A stretch of DNA of 64,000 bases. Source: Agrobacterium tumefaciens. Its GTDB lineage: Bacteria > Pseudomonadota > Alphaproteobacteria > Rhizobiales > Rhizobiaceae. The stretch lies in contig NZ_CP115841.1 of assembly GCF_013318015.2 (NCBI RefSeq), forward strand, positions 744,001 through 808,000. Direction: 5' to 3'. The position numbers were made by a program, and so were the translations under genes. Below the pieces are notes generated by a model. That model made no database searches. It worked only from the letters and a program-made list of their open reading frames with translations, and was not told the DNA's origin. Shown one piece after another: positions 18,012 to 26,336 of this stretch (positions within the stretch are counted from its first letter, which is position 1; every line of letters starts with the position of its first letter).

Positions 18012-19177
18012 GCGTTACCGCTCCCCGAGCTTCGCGCCAGCCGGCTGGAGAAAAGACGGCGCAGACGGCTGGCCGTATCCGCGATGATCTTCGGCATTCT
18101 CGGCTTGCGACCCGTGATGAGAATAAAGGCGGCGGCGGCGCCGCTGAGGCCCGGCACGGCATAGACCAGCGGAATGAAGGCCGCGCTCTGCTTGACCTGG
18201 TTGGTGACGTAAAAACCGAGCCAGCGCAGCATGAAGGCCGTCACCAGCGCAGCGACCATCGGATGCATCCGCGCTTCACGATGCGAGCGTGCATCAGCGG
18301 CTATGACCAGCGATATCAGTGCGAAGGCGAAGGCGAACATCCAGTCCGACAGGCGCTTGTGCAACTCACTGCGGAAGCTTTCGGGAGACCGCTTGTAACT
18401 CGCGTTGTTCTCGTCTGGCGAGAGAAGGAAACCGAGGCTCGCATCGCCCGGAGAAAGCGACGGTTCGGAAGTCTGCTTTTCCGACATGGTCGAAAGGTCG
18501 AAGGCATAGGACAGGAACTTGACGATGGAGACCTTGCCATCAGGTGTTTTCTGCTGGACTTCGCCGTCGCGCATCGTCAGCGACGTGCCGCTTTCATCGA
18601 TCATGCCTTCCTTGGCGTAATAGATAAGATCGAAATTCGGATCGCGGCGGTCGGCGACGAACAGGCCCTTGAGGATACGGCCCTGACGCTGGGCGATCTG
18701 CACATAAAGGCCGTCCTGAACGGCGCGGAAGGTCTTTTCCTCGATCACCGACGAGAGGAGGTCGGCATAGGCAGCCGCCACCATCTGCCTGGCCGAATTT
18801 CGGGCAGGCGGCTCGATGAAGTTGGTGATGGTGAAGGAAAGCGCACTTAGAACGGCAGCCAGAATGATAACCGGGCGAAACATCACAGAGCGCGACGATC
18901 CGGCCGCATCGATGATGGCAAGCTCGGAATCGTTGTTCATCGCCGTGAATGTCTGGGTGATGCCGATGACGAGGGCGAAAGGCAACACGACGGGGATCAG
19001 CGTCGGCAGGATCATCGTCGCCAGCGCCATGAAGGAGCCCATCGACTGGCCGGTATCGGTGACGAGGTTGATTCTCTGGAGAACCTGGATGGTCCAGATG
19101 ATGGCCAGCACCGGCAGCAGCGCGACCAGAAACATCTGCGTTGTCCGTCGCAGGATATAGTTCTCGAGAAGCTTCAT
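18008..19177 (-). CDS. lptF: LPS export ABC permease LptF
   Basis: LptF pairs with LptG. The 389-residue protein begins MKLLENYILRRTTQMFLVAL and has the same six-segment layout with a large periplasmic domain; the coupling region around NNDSELAIIDAAGSSR matches the family. It is the first gene of the lptF-lptG-lptD operon and is divergent from pepA, an arrangement seen in many proteobacteria, which separates LptF from its paralogue LptG. Confidence 0.94.
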   Translation of the reverse strand: MKLLENYILRRTTQMFLVALLPVLAIIWTIQVLQRINLVTDTGQSMGSFMALATMILPTLIPVVLPFALVIGITQTFTAMNNDSELAIIDAAGSSRSVMFRPVIILAAVLSALSFTITNFIEPPARNSARQMVAAAYADLLSSVIEEKTFRAVQDGLYVQIAQRQGRILKGLFVADRRDPNFDLIYYAKEGMIDESGTSLTMRDGEVQQKTPDGKVSIVKFLSYAFDLSTMSEKQTSEPSLSPGDASLGFLLSPDENNASYKRSPESFRSELHKRLSDWMFAFAFALISLVIAADARSHREARMHPMVAALVTAFMLRWLGFYVTNQVKQSAAFIPLVYAVPGLSGAAAAFILITGRKPRMPKIIADTASRLRRLFSSRLARSSGSGNA

Positions 19178-19490
19178 ACTGCCCTTGTCGACATTGTTTT
19201 TCTGCGCGATCGCTCGCCGGATTTCCGCCTATCTAATCGCATCGTTTGCAATTGGCTATTCCGGCACGCTCACAAAAATGTTTTGCACGATGATTTTTCC
19301 ACCGCCTGTGTCTTTTTGTGGAACAAGCTGTCGGTTTCATGACGCGATCGGCCATTCCACAAAAATGCCTTTCCTTTAGCGAATGTCGGCCTTTAAAGAA
19401 TGTGAGCCTTTAAAAATGCAGGGTTGCGCCGGGGGCCGAAAAGGCCATGATCGGGCGCATACGCAAGTTATCCACGAAGAGCAGGAAAAC
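19178..19490. other. Divergent lptF/pepA promoter region
   Basis: These 313 bases separate two divergent genes and must hold both promoters; no gene is visible. A 17-base imperfect tandem repeat (19382-19398 and 19399-19415, 14 of 17 identical, each containing GCCTTTAAA) lies about 75 bases ahead of pepA and could be a regulator site. Confidence 0.55.
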
Positions 19491-20984
19491 ATGTCCGCCA
19501 AATTCGATATTTCTTTCGCCAATTCCGCCTCGCTTGAAAATACCCTTGCCGTTGTGCTGCAAGCCTCGGGTGAGGCGCAGGCAGCTGCCGGCGCATCGGA
19601 AGCCGATCCGGGCGGCGTGCTTGAACGGGCGGCAAAGATTTCGGGCTTTTCCGCAAAGTCCATGACGACACTCGACGTGATTGCGCCGCAGGGTTCGGGC
19701 GCCGACCGGCTTCTCGTCATTGGCCTCGGCAAGCCGGCGAAACTTGTCGCCCATGATTGGTTGCGTGCCGGCGGCACCGCTGCCGCCAATTTCAGGAAGG
19801 CGGACAAGGTTGCCGTCTATCTAGATGCCCCGGGCGTCGATGTCGGTGCGCAGGCGGCTGCGGATTTTGCGCTTGGCCTGCTGCTGCGTGCCTATAGCTT
19901 CGATGCCTATAAGACCAAGAAGAAATCCGATGATGAGAAGTCGCCGAAGAAAGTAGAAATCGTCATCGTGACGGCAGTCCATCAGGAGGCGGAAAAGGCC
20001 TTTGCCGTGTCGGAGGCCGTCGCGGGCGGCGTTGTCCTGGCGCGTGATCTCGTCAACCTGCCGCCGAATGTTCTTGGTCCTGTCGAGTTCGCTGAAAAGG
20101 CGGAAGAGTTAAAGAAGCTCGGTGTCGAGGTCGAAATTCTCGGCGAGAAGGAGCTGAAGAAGCTTGGCATGAACGCGCTTCTCGGTGTGGCGCAGGGTTC
20201 GGCGCGTCCGCCCCGGCTTGCGGTCATGCAGTGGAACGGCGGCTCCAAGAAGGATGAGCCTATCGCCTTCGTCGGCAAGGGCGTCGTGTTCGATACCGGC
20301 GGTATCTCGCTGAAGCCCGGCCTTAACATGGAAGACATGAAGGGCGACATGGGTGGCGCTGCCGCCGTGACCGGCCTCATGCACACGCTCGCGGCCCGCA
20401 AGGCGAAAGCCAATGTAATCGGCGTCATCGGTCTGGTGGAGAACATGCCTGATGGTAACGCCCAGCGTCCCGGCGATATCGTCGCCTCCATGTCCGGCCA
20501 GACCATCGAGATCATCAATACCGACGCCGAAGGCCGGCTGGTTCTCGCCGATGCACTCTGGTACACCAAGGAACGTTTCAACCCGAAATTCATGATCAAC
20601 CTCGCCACCTTGACGGGAGCGATCACGGTTGCACTCGGCAATCTTCAGGCTGGCCTTTTCTCGAATGATGACGAGTTGGCTGCACGTCTTTCGCAGGCGG
20701 GCGATGTTACGGCGGAAAAGCTGTGGCGCATGCCGCTGGGCAAGGATTACGACAAGATTATTGATTCCAAATTCGCCGACATGAAGAACAGCTCTGGCCG
20801 TCTGGCGGGCTCTGTCACCGCCGCTCAGTTCCTCAAGCGTTTCGTGGGTGAAACACCTTGGGCGCATCTCGATATCGCTGGCACCGCCATGGGTTCGCCG
20901 ATGACCGAGATCAACCAGTCCTGGGGATCAGGTTACGGTGTGCGGCTGCTGAACGAACTCGTTCGCGCCCATTACGAAGATTGA
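19491..20984 (+). CDS. pepA: Leucyl aminopeptidase (M17)
   Basis: PepA is a two-metal cytoplasmic aminopeptidase, and in some bacteria also a DNA-binding accessory factor. The 497-residue protein starts [19 protein letters not shown] at 19491 after GAGCAGGAAAAC. The catalytic domain shows [17 protein letters not shown] (Lys and Asp ligands), [13 protein letters not shown] and [14 protein letters not shown] with the catalytic Arg. Length is typical. It is followed closely by holC, the usual neighbour in proteobacteria. Confidence 0.96.
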   Translation: MSAKFDISFANSASLENTLAVVLQASGEAQAAAGASEADPGGVLERAAKISGFSAKSMTTLDVIAPQGSGADRLLVIGLGKPAKLVAHDWLRAGGTAAANFRKADKVAVYLDAPGVDVGAQAAADFALGLLLRAYSFDAYKTKKKSDDEKSPKKVEIVIVTAVHQEAEKAFAVSEAVAGGVVLARDLVNLPPNVLGPVEFAEKAEELKKLGVEVEILGEKELKKLGMNALLGVAQGSARPPRLAVMQWNGGSKKDEPIAFVGKGVVFDTGGISLKPGLNMEDMKGDMGGAAAVTGLMHTLAARKAKANVIGVIGLVENMPDGNAQRPGDIVASMSGQTIEIINTDAEGRLVLADALWYTKERFNPKFMINLATLTGAITVALGNLQAGLFSNDDELAARLSQAGDVTAEKLWRMPLGKDYDKIIDSKFADMKNSSGRLAGSVTAAQFLKRFVGETPWAHLDIAGTAMGSPMTEINQSWGSGYGVRLLNELVRAHYED

Positions 20985-21009
20985 TGCGACCGGAGCTGCA
21001 AGTCCGCAG

Positions 21010-21459
21010 ATGACTGAAATCCTGTTCTACCATCTGACGGAATCGAAGCTGGAGGATGCATTGCCGCCCTTGCTCGAAAAATCGCTGGAACGCGGCTGGA
21101 AGGTCGCGATCCAGACGGTGGACGAGGAGCGCCGCGATTTCCTCGACACGCATCTGTGGACCTTTCGTGACGACAGTTTTCTGCCGCACGCAACGGATAC
21201 CTCTGCCGCGCCGCAAAACCAGCCGATTCTTTTGACGGCGTCGAATGCGAACGGTAACGAGGCGAGTGTCCGCTTTCTGGTCGACGGTGCCGAACCGCCG
21301 GCGGTGGAGGGCTATGAGCGGATAGTGTTCATGTTTGACGGATATGATGCCTACCAGCTGGAAATGGCGCGGAACCACTGGAAAAGGCTGAAGACCGAAG
21401 GTCATGCGCTGACCTATTGGCAGCAGTCGCCGGAAGGCCGCTGGCAGAAGAAGGCCTGA
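21010..21459 (+). CDS. holC: DNA polymerase III chi subunit
   Basis: HolC (chi) links the clamp loader to single-strand binding protein. The 149-residue protein begins MTEILFYHLTESKLEDALPPLLEKSLERGWKV and contains LDTHLWTFRDDSFLPHA, the conserved core of the family. It lies 25 bases after pepA, the standard pepA-holC order. The ATG at 21010 fits the family length. Confidence 0.95.
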   Translation: MTEILFYHLTESKLEDALPPLLEKSLERGWKVAIQTVDEERRDFLDTHLWTFRDDSFLPHATDTSAAPQNQPILLTASNANGNEASVRFLVDGAEPPAVEGYERIVFMFDGYDAYQLEMARNHWKRLKTEGHALTYWQQSPEGRWQKKA

Positions 21460-21616
21460 TCACAGTTTCCCACACAAAAAGACTGGCAAAAATTCGCATG
21501 TGGCGCTGCCTGCCGGTTTTCGCATTATGAGCCGAATCAGACATAGCTGTCTGATCCGGCCGACAGGTGACGGACGGTGGCGGCTGCCACAGACGAAACA
21601 GCAGAAGGACATCATC

Positions 21617-22645
21617 ATGGGACAGGCGATTTCACGGCCCGACGGGGAAATAGAGCGTCTGGTCGCGGTGCGGTCAATCATGTCCGTCAAGAATGCCGAG
21701 ATGCCGGAACTGGAAGTGCTGTCTCGATTGGGGCAGGGCGTCTTTGACGTCCCGCGTGCGGCCGTCCATATCGTCGACGAGGACTGGCTCCATATTGCCG
21801 AACAGGCGGGAATGCAACTTTCGGAATGCCCGCGCGATCTGTCGATCTGCAACCGAGTAATTGCCAGGCAGGATGTCGTGGTCATTTCCGATCTGACCCA
21901 GCATCCGGATTTCCGCTTCATGTCCTATGTGAAGGGCGGTCCCGGATTGCGCTCCTATGCTGGCGCGCCGATCGAGCTGGAACCGGGTCTTGTGGTCGGC
22001 GCCTTTTGCCTTGTCGATACGGTGCCGAGAAAATTCTCTCAAAGCGAAATTGACAATCTGAAGCACTTCGCGCTGCTGGCGGCCGCACTGCTGCGTCTAC
22101 AGAAGGCCAATTTCACAATGAGTCTGGCGGAGCGTGAATTGCGGGATGCGGTGATGACTGATCCGTTGACCGGCTTTTACAATCGCAAGGCGCTGGAGGC
22201 GATTGTCGATGGCCAGCTTGGCGCGGCTCTGCGTGAGAACGAGGCCTTCGGCGTGCTCTATCTCGATCTGGACGGTTTCAAGGCGATCAATGACACGTTC
22301 GGTCACCCGGCGGGTGACCGGGTACTGACCGCCGCCGCCGACCGCATTCGCAATTCGATCCGCAGCGAAGATACGGTGGTGCGCATGGGGGGCGACGAAT
22401 TTGCCATTTTCATACCCCGTCCCAGCAGGTCTGAGGTGATGAACGGACTGGCAGACAGGCTTCTGGCAGCCTTCCGTGAACCCTTTGATGTTGACGGGCA
22501 GGCGGTCGGTGCGCGTCTCAGCATTGGCGGCGCCATCGCCCCTCAGGCCGGTGCTGACCGCGCCACGCTTTTGCGCAGCGTTGACGAGGCACTGTATCAG
22601 GCAAAAAAGTCAGGGCGCGACCGTTTCGTCAGCCGCGCCCTTTGA
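21617..22645 (+). CDS. GAF-GGDEF diguanylate cyclase
   Basis: A soluble 342-residue signalling protein. Residues about 20-165 form a GAF-type sensor (for example DLSICNRVIARQDVVVISDL and YAGAPIELEPGLVVGAFCLVD), and 180-340 a GGDEF domain that makes cyclic di-GMP. The active-site loop reads GGDEF intact, with DPLTGFYNRKAL and LDLDGFKAINDTFGHPAGD present. The inhibitory I-site RxxD occurs as RSED exactly five residues before GGDEF, so product inhibition is expected. The start at 21617 follows GCAGAAGGAC. The ligand of the GAF domain is unknown. Confidence 0.92.
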   Translation: MGQAISRPDGEIERLVAVRSIMSVKNAEMPELEVLSRLGQGVFDVPRAAVHIVDEDWLHIAEQAGMQLSECPRDLSICNRVIARQDVVVISDLTQHPDFRFMSYVKGGPGLRSYAGAPIELEPGLVVGAFCLVDTVPRKFSQSEIDNLKHFALLAAALLRLQKANFTMSLAERELRDAVMTDPLTGFYNRKALEAIVDGQLGAALRENEAFGVLYLDLDGFKAINDTFGHPAGDRVLTAAADRIRNSIRSEDTVVRMGGDEFAIFIPRPSRSEVMNGLADRLLAAFREPFDVDGQAVGARLSIGGAIAPQAGADRATLLRSVDEALYQAKKSGRDRFVSRAL

Positions 22646-22687
22646 TGCACCTGTCTTCCGGAAGGCTTCCAAAAGCCTTTCGGCTCC

Positions 22688-23614
22688 TCAGTCGTAGAAG
22701 GAATCCACGAATTTGTGGCGGCCGAGCAGGAAGGCATCGGCCACATGAGTCAATGGCGCAAGATCGACATCAGAGCGTCCGGCCTTGATGATTTCCGCAA
22801 AACGCTCGTAGAGCGCCGGATATTCCCGCTCAGGTTCCGACACTGCCTGCTCGCCATTGATGGAGAGCTTCGCGCCGCCTTCCGAAAGCACCATCTGCCC
22901 GGCCGCCGTTTCGGCAACGATATCCCAGCTCTGCTTGCCGGTCTGGCGCCAGTCGAACTCGGCGCGCACGGGCATTTTCGTAACGTCGGAAAAATGCAGC
23001 TCGGCAGCGATGGGCGCGTCGCGGTTTTCCGGGAACTCAAGCGTTGCCTTGGTCAGGAACAGCGCGCGGGGCAGGATGTGGGTGATGATCGACAGCGCAT
23101 TGATGCCGGGATCGAACACACCGAGACCGCCCGCCTGCCAGATCCATTCCTGGTTGGGGTGCCAGTGGCGCACATCCTCTTTCCAGATGACATGCACGCT
23201 GTCGATTTTTGTCGAGGCGAGAAACGCCTTTGCAGCTTCAACGCCCGGCGCATAACGCGAGTGCCAGCTTGCAAATAGCGAAAGACCCTTCGAATCCGCA
23301 AGGCGAACGAGATCCTGAACTTCCGAAAGCGTTGCGCCCGGCGGCTTTTCGAGGAAAACGTGCTTGCCGGCATTCAGCGCCGCATATGCAGCCTCGTAAC
23401 GGTACTGCGGCGGCATGCAGAGCGATACGGCCTCGATATCCTCGACGGCCTCCAGCATGGTCTCGATGGTGCCGTAAGAAGCGACGCCATCCACGGTACC
23501 GTGGCGGCTGGCCGTGCAGATCAATTCAAAATCCGGATTGCCTGCGATGGCGGGAAGGTGCTGGTCGCGAACGATTTTGCCGACGCCGACGATGGCAAGC
23601 TTGGTGGCTGACAT
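22688..23614 (-). CDS. D-galactose/L-arabinose 1-dehydrogenase-like oxidoreductase
   Basis: This 308-residue Gfo/Idh/MocA-family enzyme has the N-terminal NAD(P) fold (AIVGVGKIVRDQHLPAIAG) and the EKPPGATLSEV catalytic-lysine motif. The stretch QEWIWQAGGLGVFDPGINAL and the ending PLTHVADAFLLGRHK closely resemble the sugar 1-dehydrogenases that start non-phosphorylative galactose and arabinose breakdown in Pseudomonas and Azospirillum. It stands alone; no dehydratase or lactonase partner is in the window, so the precise sugar is an inference. Confidence 0.85.
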   Translation of the reverse strand: MSATKLAIVGVGKIVRDQHLPAIAGNPDFELICTASRHGTVDGVASYGTIETMLEAVEDIEAVSLCMPPQYRYEAAYAALNAGKHVFLEKPPGATLSEVQDLVRLADSKGLSLFASWHSRYAPGVEAAKAFLASTKIDSVHVIWKEDVRHWHPNQEWIWQAGGLGVFDPGINALSIITHILPRALFLTKATLEFPENRDAPIAAELHFSDVTKMPVRAEFDWRQTGKQSWDIVAETAAGQMVLSEGGAKLSINGEQAVSEPEREYPALYERFAEIIKAGRSDVDLAPLTHVADAFLLGRHKFVDSFYD

Positions 23615-24340
23615 GAAGTGGGACCCATTTGTATGATGCGTGGGATAAAGTGTGACTTTACGAGTTTTTTAACAGAAACGCTCAAAGGAGCAAGGCGATC
23701 GTCCTTGCAAGTCTCGTCTTTTTTCGGTGCGTAACGGCATGGCAAAAATCGGTATGCATATTTTATGTTGCCTAATATTTGAAATGTGAAAATATAGTTT
23801 CAAATATAAAAGTATTGATTTTCATAACTTAATGCTTTTAAAATTCGAACTCGAAGTTAAGTTCCTAAATATTAACGTATATTATATATTTAAACCAATA
23901 TAAATTTCATTATTAAATGTATTATAATCAGAATTGAAAATACATCGTTATATGGATTTTTTCAGGATTTCAGCGAAGGCAATTGTCAAATAAATACATA
24001 CAGCGTAATTCTCGCATCTTATCTACACTAAGTTATTTAGTGTCGGCGTAAAATTCGTGCGGCAGACTGTCTCGATGGTTTTTTCGTTTGGTTGTTGGTT
24101 GGCGCTTCGCTTCGTTTCTTGATTTTCCTGCTCGGCATTGTGCGACGCCGGCGGTGAGGAGGTACTCGAACTCGTGTCTTGTCAGTCGCTTGCTGTTGGC
24201 ACCTGTCCGGCGATTTCGCCGAGGGCAGCCCGCGGTGGAGCGAGAGGTCGTGTGGAGCGATTGGCTATATGTACTGATTTTCCTGCGTAAACGCGGGATT
24301 TGTGAAGGTCAAACGCCGGAACCACGGCAAAAGAATAGTA
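23615..24340. promoter_or_regulatory. AT-rich regulatory island with palindromes
   Basis: About 725 bases without a supported gene. From roughly 23750 to 24050 the composition drops to a strikingly AT-rich stretch, unlike all flanking DNA except the region ahead of the porin gene. It has a perfect 10-bp inverted repeat, ATATTTGAAA (23775-23784) with TTTCAAATAT (23798-23807), and a perfect 7-bp one, ACACTAA (24025-24031) with TTAGTGT (24037-24043). A TATAAATTTCATTATTAAA segment near 23900 resembles Ros/MucR targets. It probably controls the EAL-protein gene to the right. Confidence 0.6.
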
Positions 24341-26299
24341 ATGACCGGGGGACATGCAGAGATGATGGAATTGATCGCCGCCCAGGCGGCCGCGTCAGCC
24401 GCCGAGTTGCCGTTCCTGCTGCTCCAGGCTGCGGCCCTTGTCGGCATGGTGTCGGTGCTGATCCTTCTGCAGCGAAACATCGCTCTCGATGACGCTCGTT
24501 ATAAAATCTACTACGGCATCATCTTCGGGGTTACCGGTTTCTTGCTGACGCTACTGGTATCCGAGTTCATCAAGCTGCCTTCCAAGCCCTATATCCGCTC
24601 TGACCTGCTGTTCCTGGCTGGCGTGTTGGGGTCCTGGCAAGGCGGCTTGATAAGCCTGGCACTCGTCTCCGCAGGGCGATTTTTGTTTGGTGGTCCGGCA
24701 CTCTTTGGGGCCGCTTTTCTGGATATGAGCATTATCTCGGCTTTCGGGATGGCAATGTATGGCTGGATGCGCCGGCGCAGTCTCACTGAACTCGGCGTCC
24801 GCGAGGTCTTCGGCGTATTCGCGGTCAGGATTTTCGCGGCGTTGTTCGCTGTTTGCGTGACCTACAGTCTCAGCATGATAAATCAGGACGTTTTTCTCAG
24901 TAACGTCGGACGGCGCATCTTCGGCTCGTTGGTCGGGTTGCCGATGATCGCCTGTCTGTTTCTGTTGCTGCGCAGCGAGGCGCGGGCGCGTGAAGAGGCA
25001 AGGAAACGCGATGCTGCGGCGCGGACGGATTCGTTGACGGGCCTGCCCAACAGGCGCGCCCTCAAAGACCATATCGAAGTCGTGATGCGGCAGGAGCCGG
25101 CCGTTCCGCACGCTCTCCTTCTCATAGAAATCGTCAATATGGCCGATGTCGCCGCCTGCCAGGGCGAGGATTGGGGCGATCTTTTCTGGCCGAGGCTGGC
25201 ACAGGAAATCTGCAACGATGACAACGGTCTGCTGTCGAGTTCCAATGCACCGCGCAGCTTCATGTTCGGCGATACCACGCTTGCAGTCGTCATGTCGGGG
25301 ATTTCGCTCGAGAAGTCGGAAAGCACAAGGCTGATAATGCGTCTCCACGACGGGTTAAGTACATTTTCACGGTCTGCGGATCCAGAACCGGTGCCGCATC
25401 TGAAAATCGGTGCCGCTAATCTGGATAAGCTTTCCCGGCAGAACGTGGCTTCCTTCCTCCGGCAGCTTAGTCTTGCGCTGCGAGGAAGCGAAAATCCGGT
25501 GCAGATATTCCCCTTCTCCTTCGCCGATAAGGCCACGCGGGACGAGGGGGTGCGCCAGATGCTGGTCAACTGGATCAGATCCGGCAAGCCGCCGATATTT
25601 TATCAGCCGAAATTCGAAATGCACAATCGCCGCATGATTGGCGCGGAGGCTCTTTTACGGGCGGTGGATGCGTGCGGACAGCCGCTTTCGCCCTATTATG
25701 TGCTGGAGATTGCCGAGCGTCACCGGCTGCTGGTGGAGTTTGAATGGTCGACGATCGAAGCCGTCGTCCGCGATCTCATCGACCTGCGGGGCCTCGACCC
25801 GGACTTTCATTTGGCGGTGAACATTTCCGCATCGTCTTTTGCCACTGCGGGCTTCGGAGGGCGGGTTGTGGCCTTTTTGAACGAGATGGGGGTCCCGGCG
25901 CACCGTCTGTCGATCGAAGTGACGGAGATGAGCAGGATACCGGCCATCGACATCGTTCAGCAGAATTTCGACAGATTGAGCGAAGCGGGCGTGCGGCTGG
26001 CGCTCGATGATTTTGGCACCGGTTATGCGGCACTCACCCTGCTTGCGCGGTTCCCCTTCGAGGAGGTCAAGATCGATCACTGGATGACGTCCCGGCTTGA
26101 ACAGTCGCGGTTCCGGGAGGCCATCGCGCTCGCCTTCGAAAGCGCCGAACGTTACGGCGCCACGCTGGTGACGGAAGGTATCGGAACGGAAGAGCAGAGC
26201 AGGCTGCTCATGCAGATGGGAATCCGTTTCGGTCAGGGGTATCTTTATTCGCCCGCCGTGCCGCTCGAGCGGCTGCAGCCTCGCAGGGAATGCGCTTAG
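24341..26299 (+). CDS. Membrane GGDEF(degenerate)-EAL protein with LytS-type sensor
   Basis: About 652 residues from ATG 24341 (GTG 24302 and ATG 24362 are alternatives). The N-terminal 200 residues form a 5TM LytS/YhcK-type membrane module (GVLGSWQGGLISLALVSAGRFLFGG). A GGDEF-like domain follows (RTDSLTGLPNRRAL), but its active-site loop reads RSFMFGDTTLA where GGDEF should be, so cyclase activity is unlikely. The C-terminal EAL domain keeps EALLR, the NIS asparagine, EVTE, LDDFGTGY, VKIDHW and VTEGIG, so it is probably an active cyclic-di-GMP phosphodiesterase. Confidence 0.88.
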   Translation: MTGGHAEMMELIAAQAAASAAELPFLLLQAAALVGMVSVLILLQRNIALDDARYKIYYGIIFGVTGFLLTLLVSEFIKLPSKPYIRSDLLFLAGVLGSWQGGLISLALVSAGRFLFGGPALFGAAFLDMSIISAFGMAMYGWMRRRSLTELGVREVFGVFAVRIFAALFAVCVTYSLSMINQDVFLSNVGRRIFGSLVGLPMIACLFLLLRSEARAREEARKRDAAARTDSLTGLPNRRALKDHIEVVMRQEPAVPHALLLIEIVNMADVAACQGEDWGDLFWPRLAQEICNDDNGLLSSSNAPRSFMFGDTTLAVVMSGISLEKSESTRLIMRLHDGLSTFSRSADPEPVPHLKIGAANLDKLSRQNVASFLRQLSLALRGSENPVQIFPFSFADKATRDEGVRQMLVNWIRSGKPPIFYQPKFEMHNRRMIGAEALLRAVDACGQPLSPYYVLEIAERHRLLVEFEWSTIEAVVRDLIDLRGLDPDFHLAVNISASSFATAGFGGRVVAFLNEMGVPAHRLSIEVTEMSRIPAIDIVQQNFDRLSEAGVRLALDDFGTGYAALTLLARFPFEEVKIDHWMTSRLEQSRFREAIALAFESAERYGATLVTEGIGTEEQSRLLMQMGIRFGQGYLYSPAVPLERLQPRRECA

Positions 26300-26316
26300 A
26301 TTTTCGCACCAGCTTT

Positions 26317-26336
26317 ATGACGCATCACTGCGTCAT
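26317..26336. terminator. Perfect hairpin between convergent EAL and ABC-F genes
   Basis: ATGACGCA (26317-26324) pairs with TGCGTCAT (26329-26336) around TCAC. The hairpin overlaps the last codons of the ABC-F gene and lies 17 bases after the EAL gene stop. There is no T tract, so it may be a weak bidirectional stop. Confidence 0.35.
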
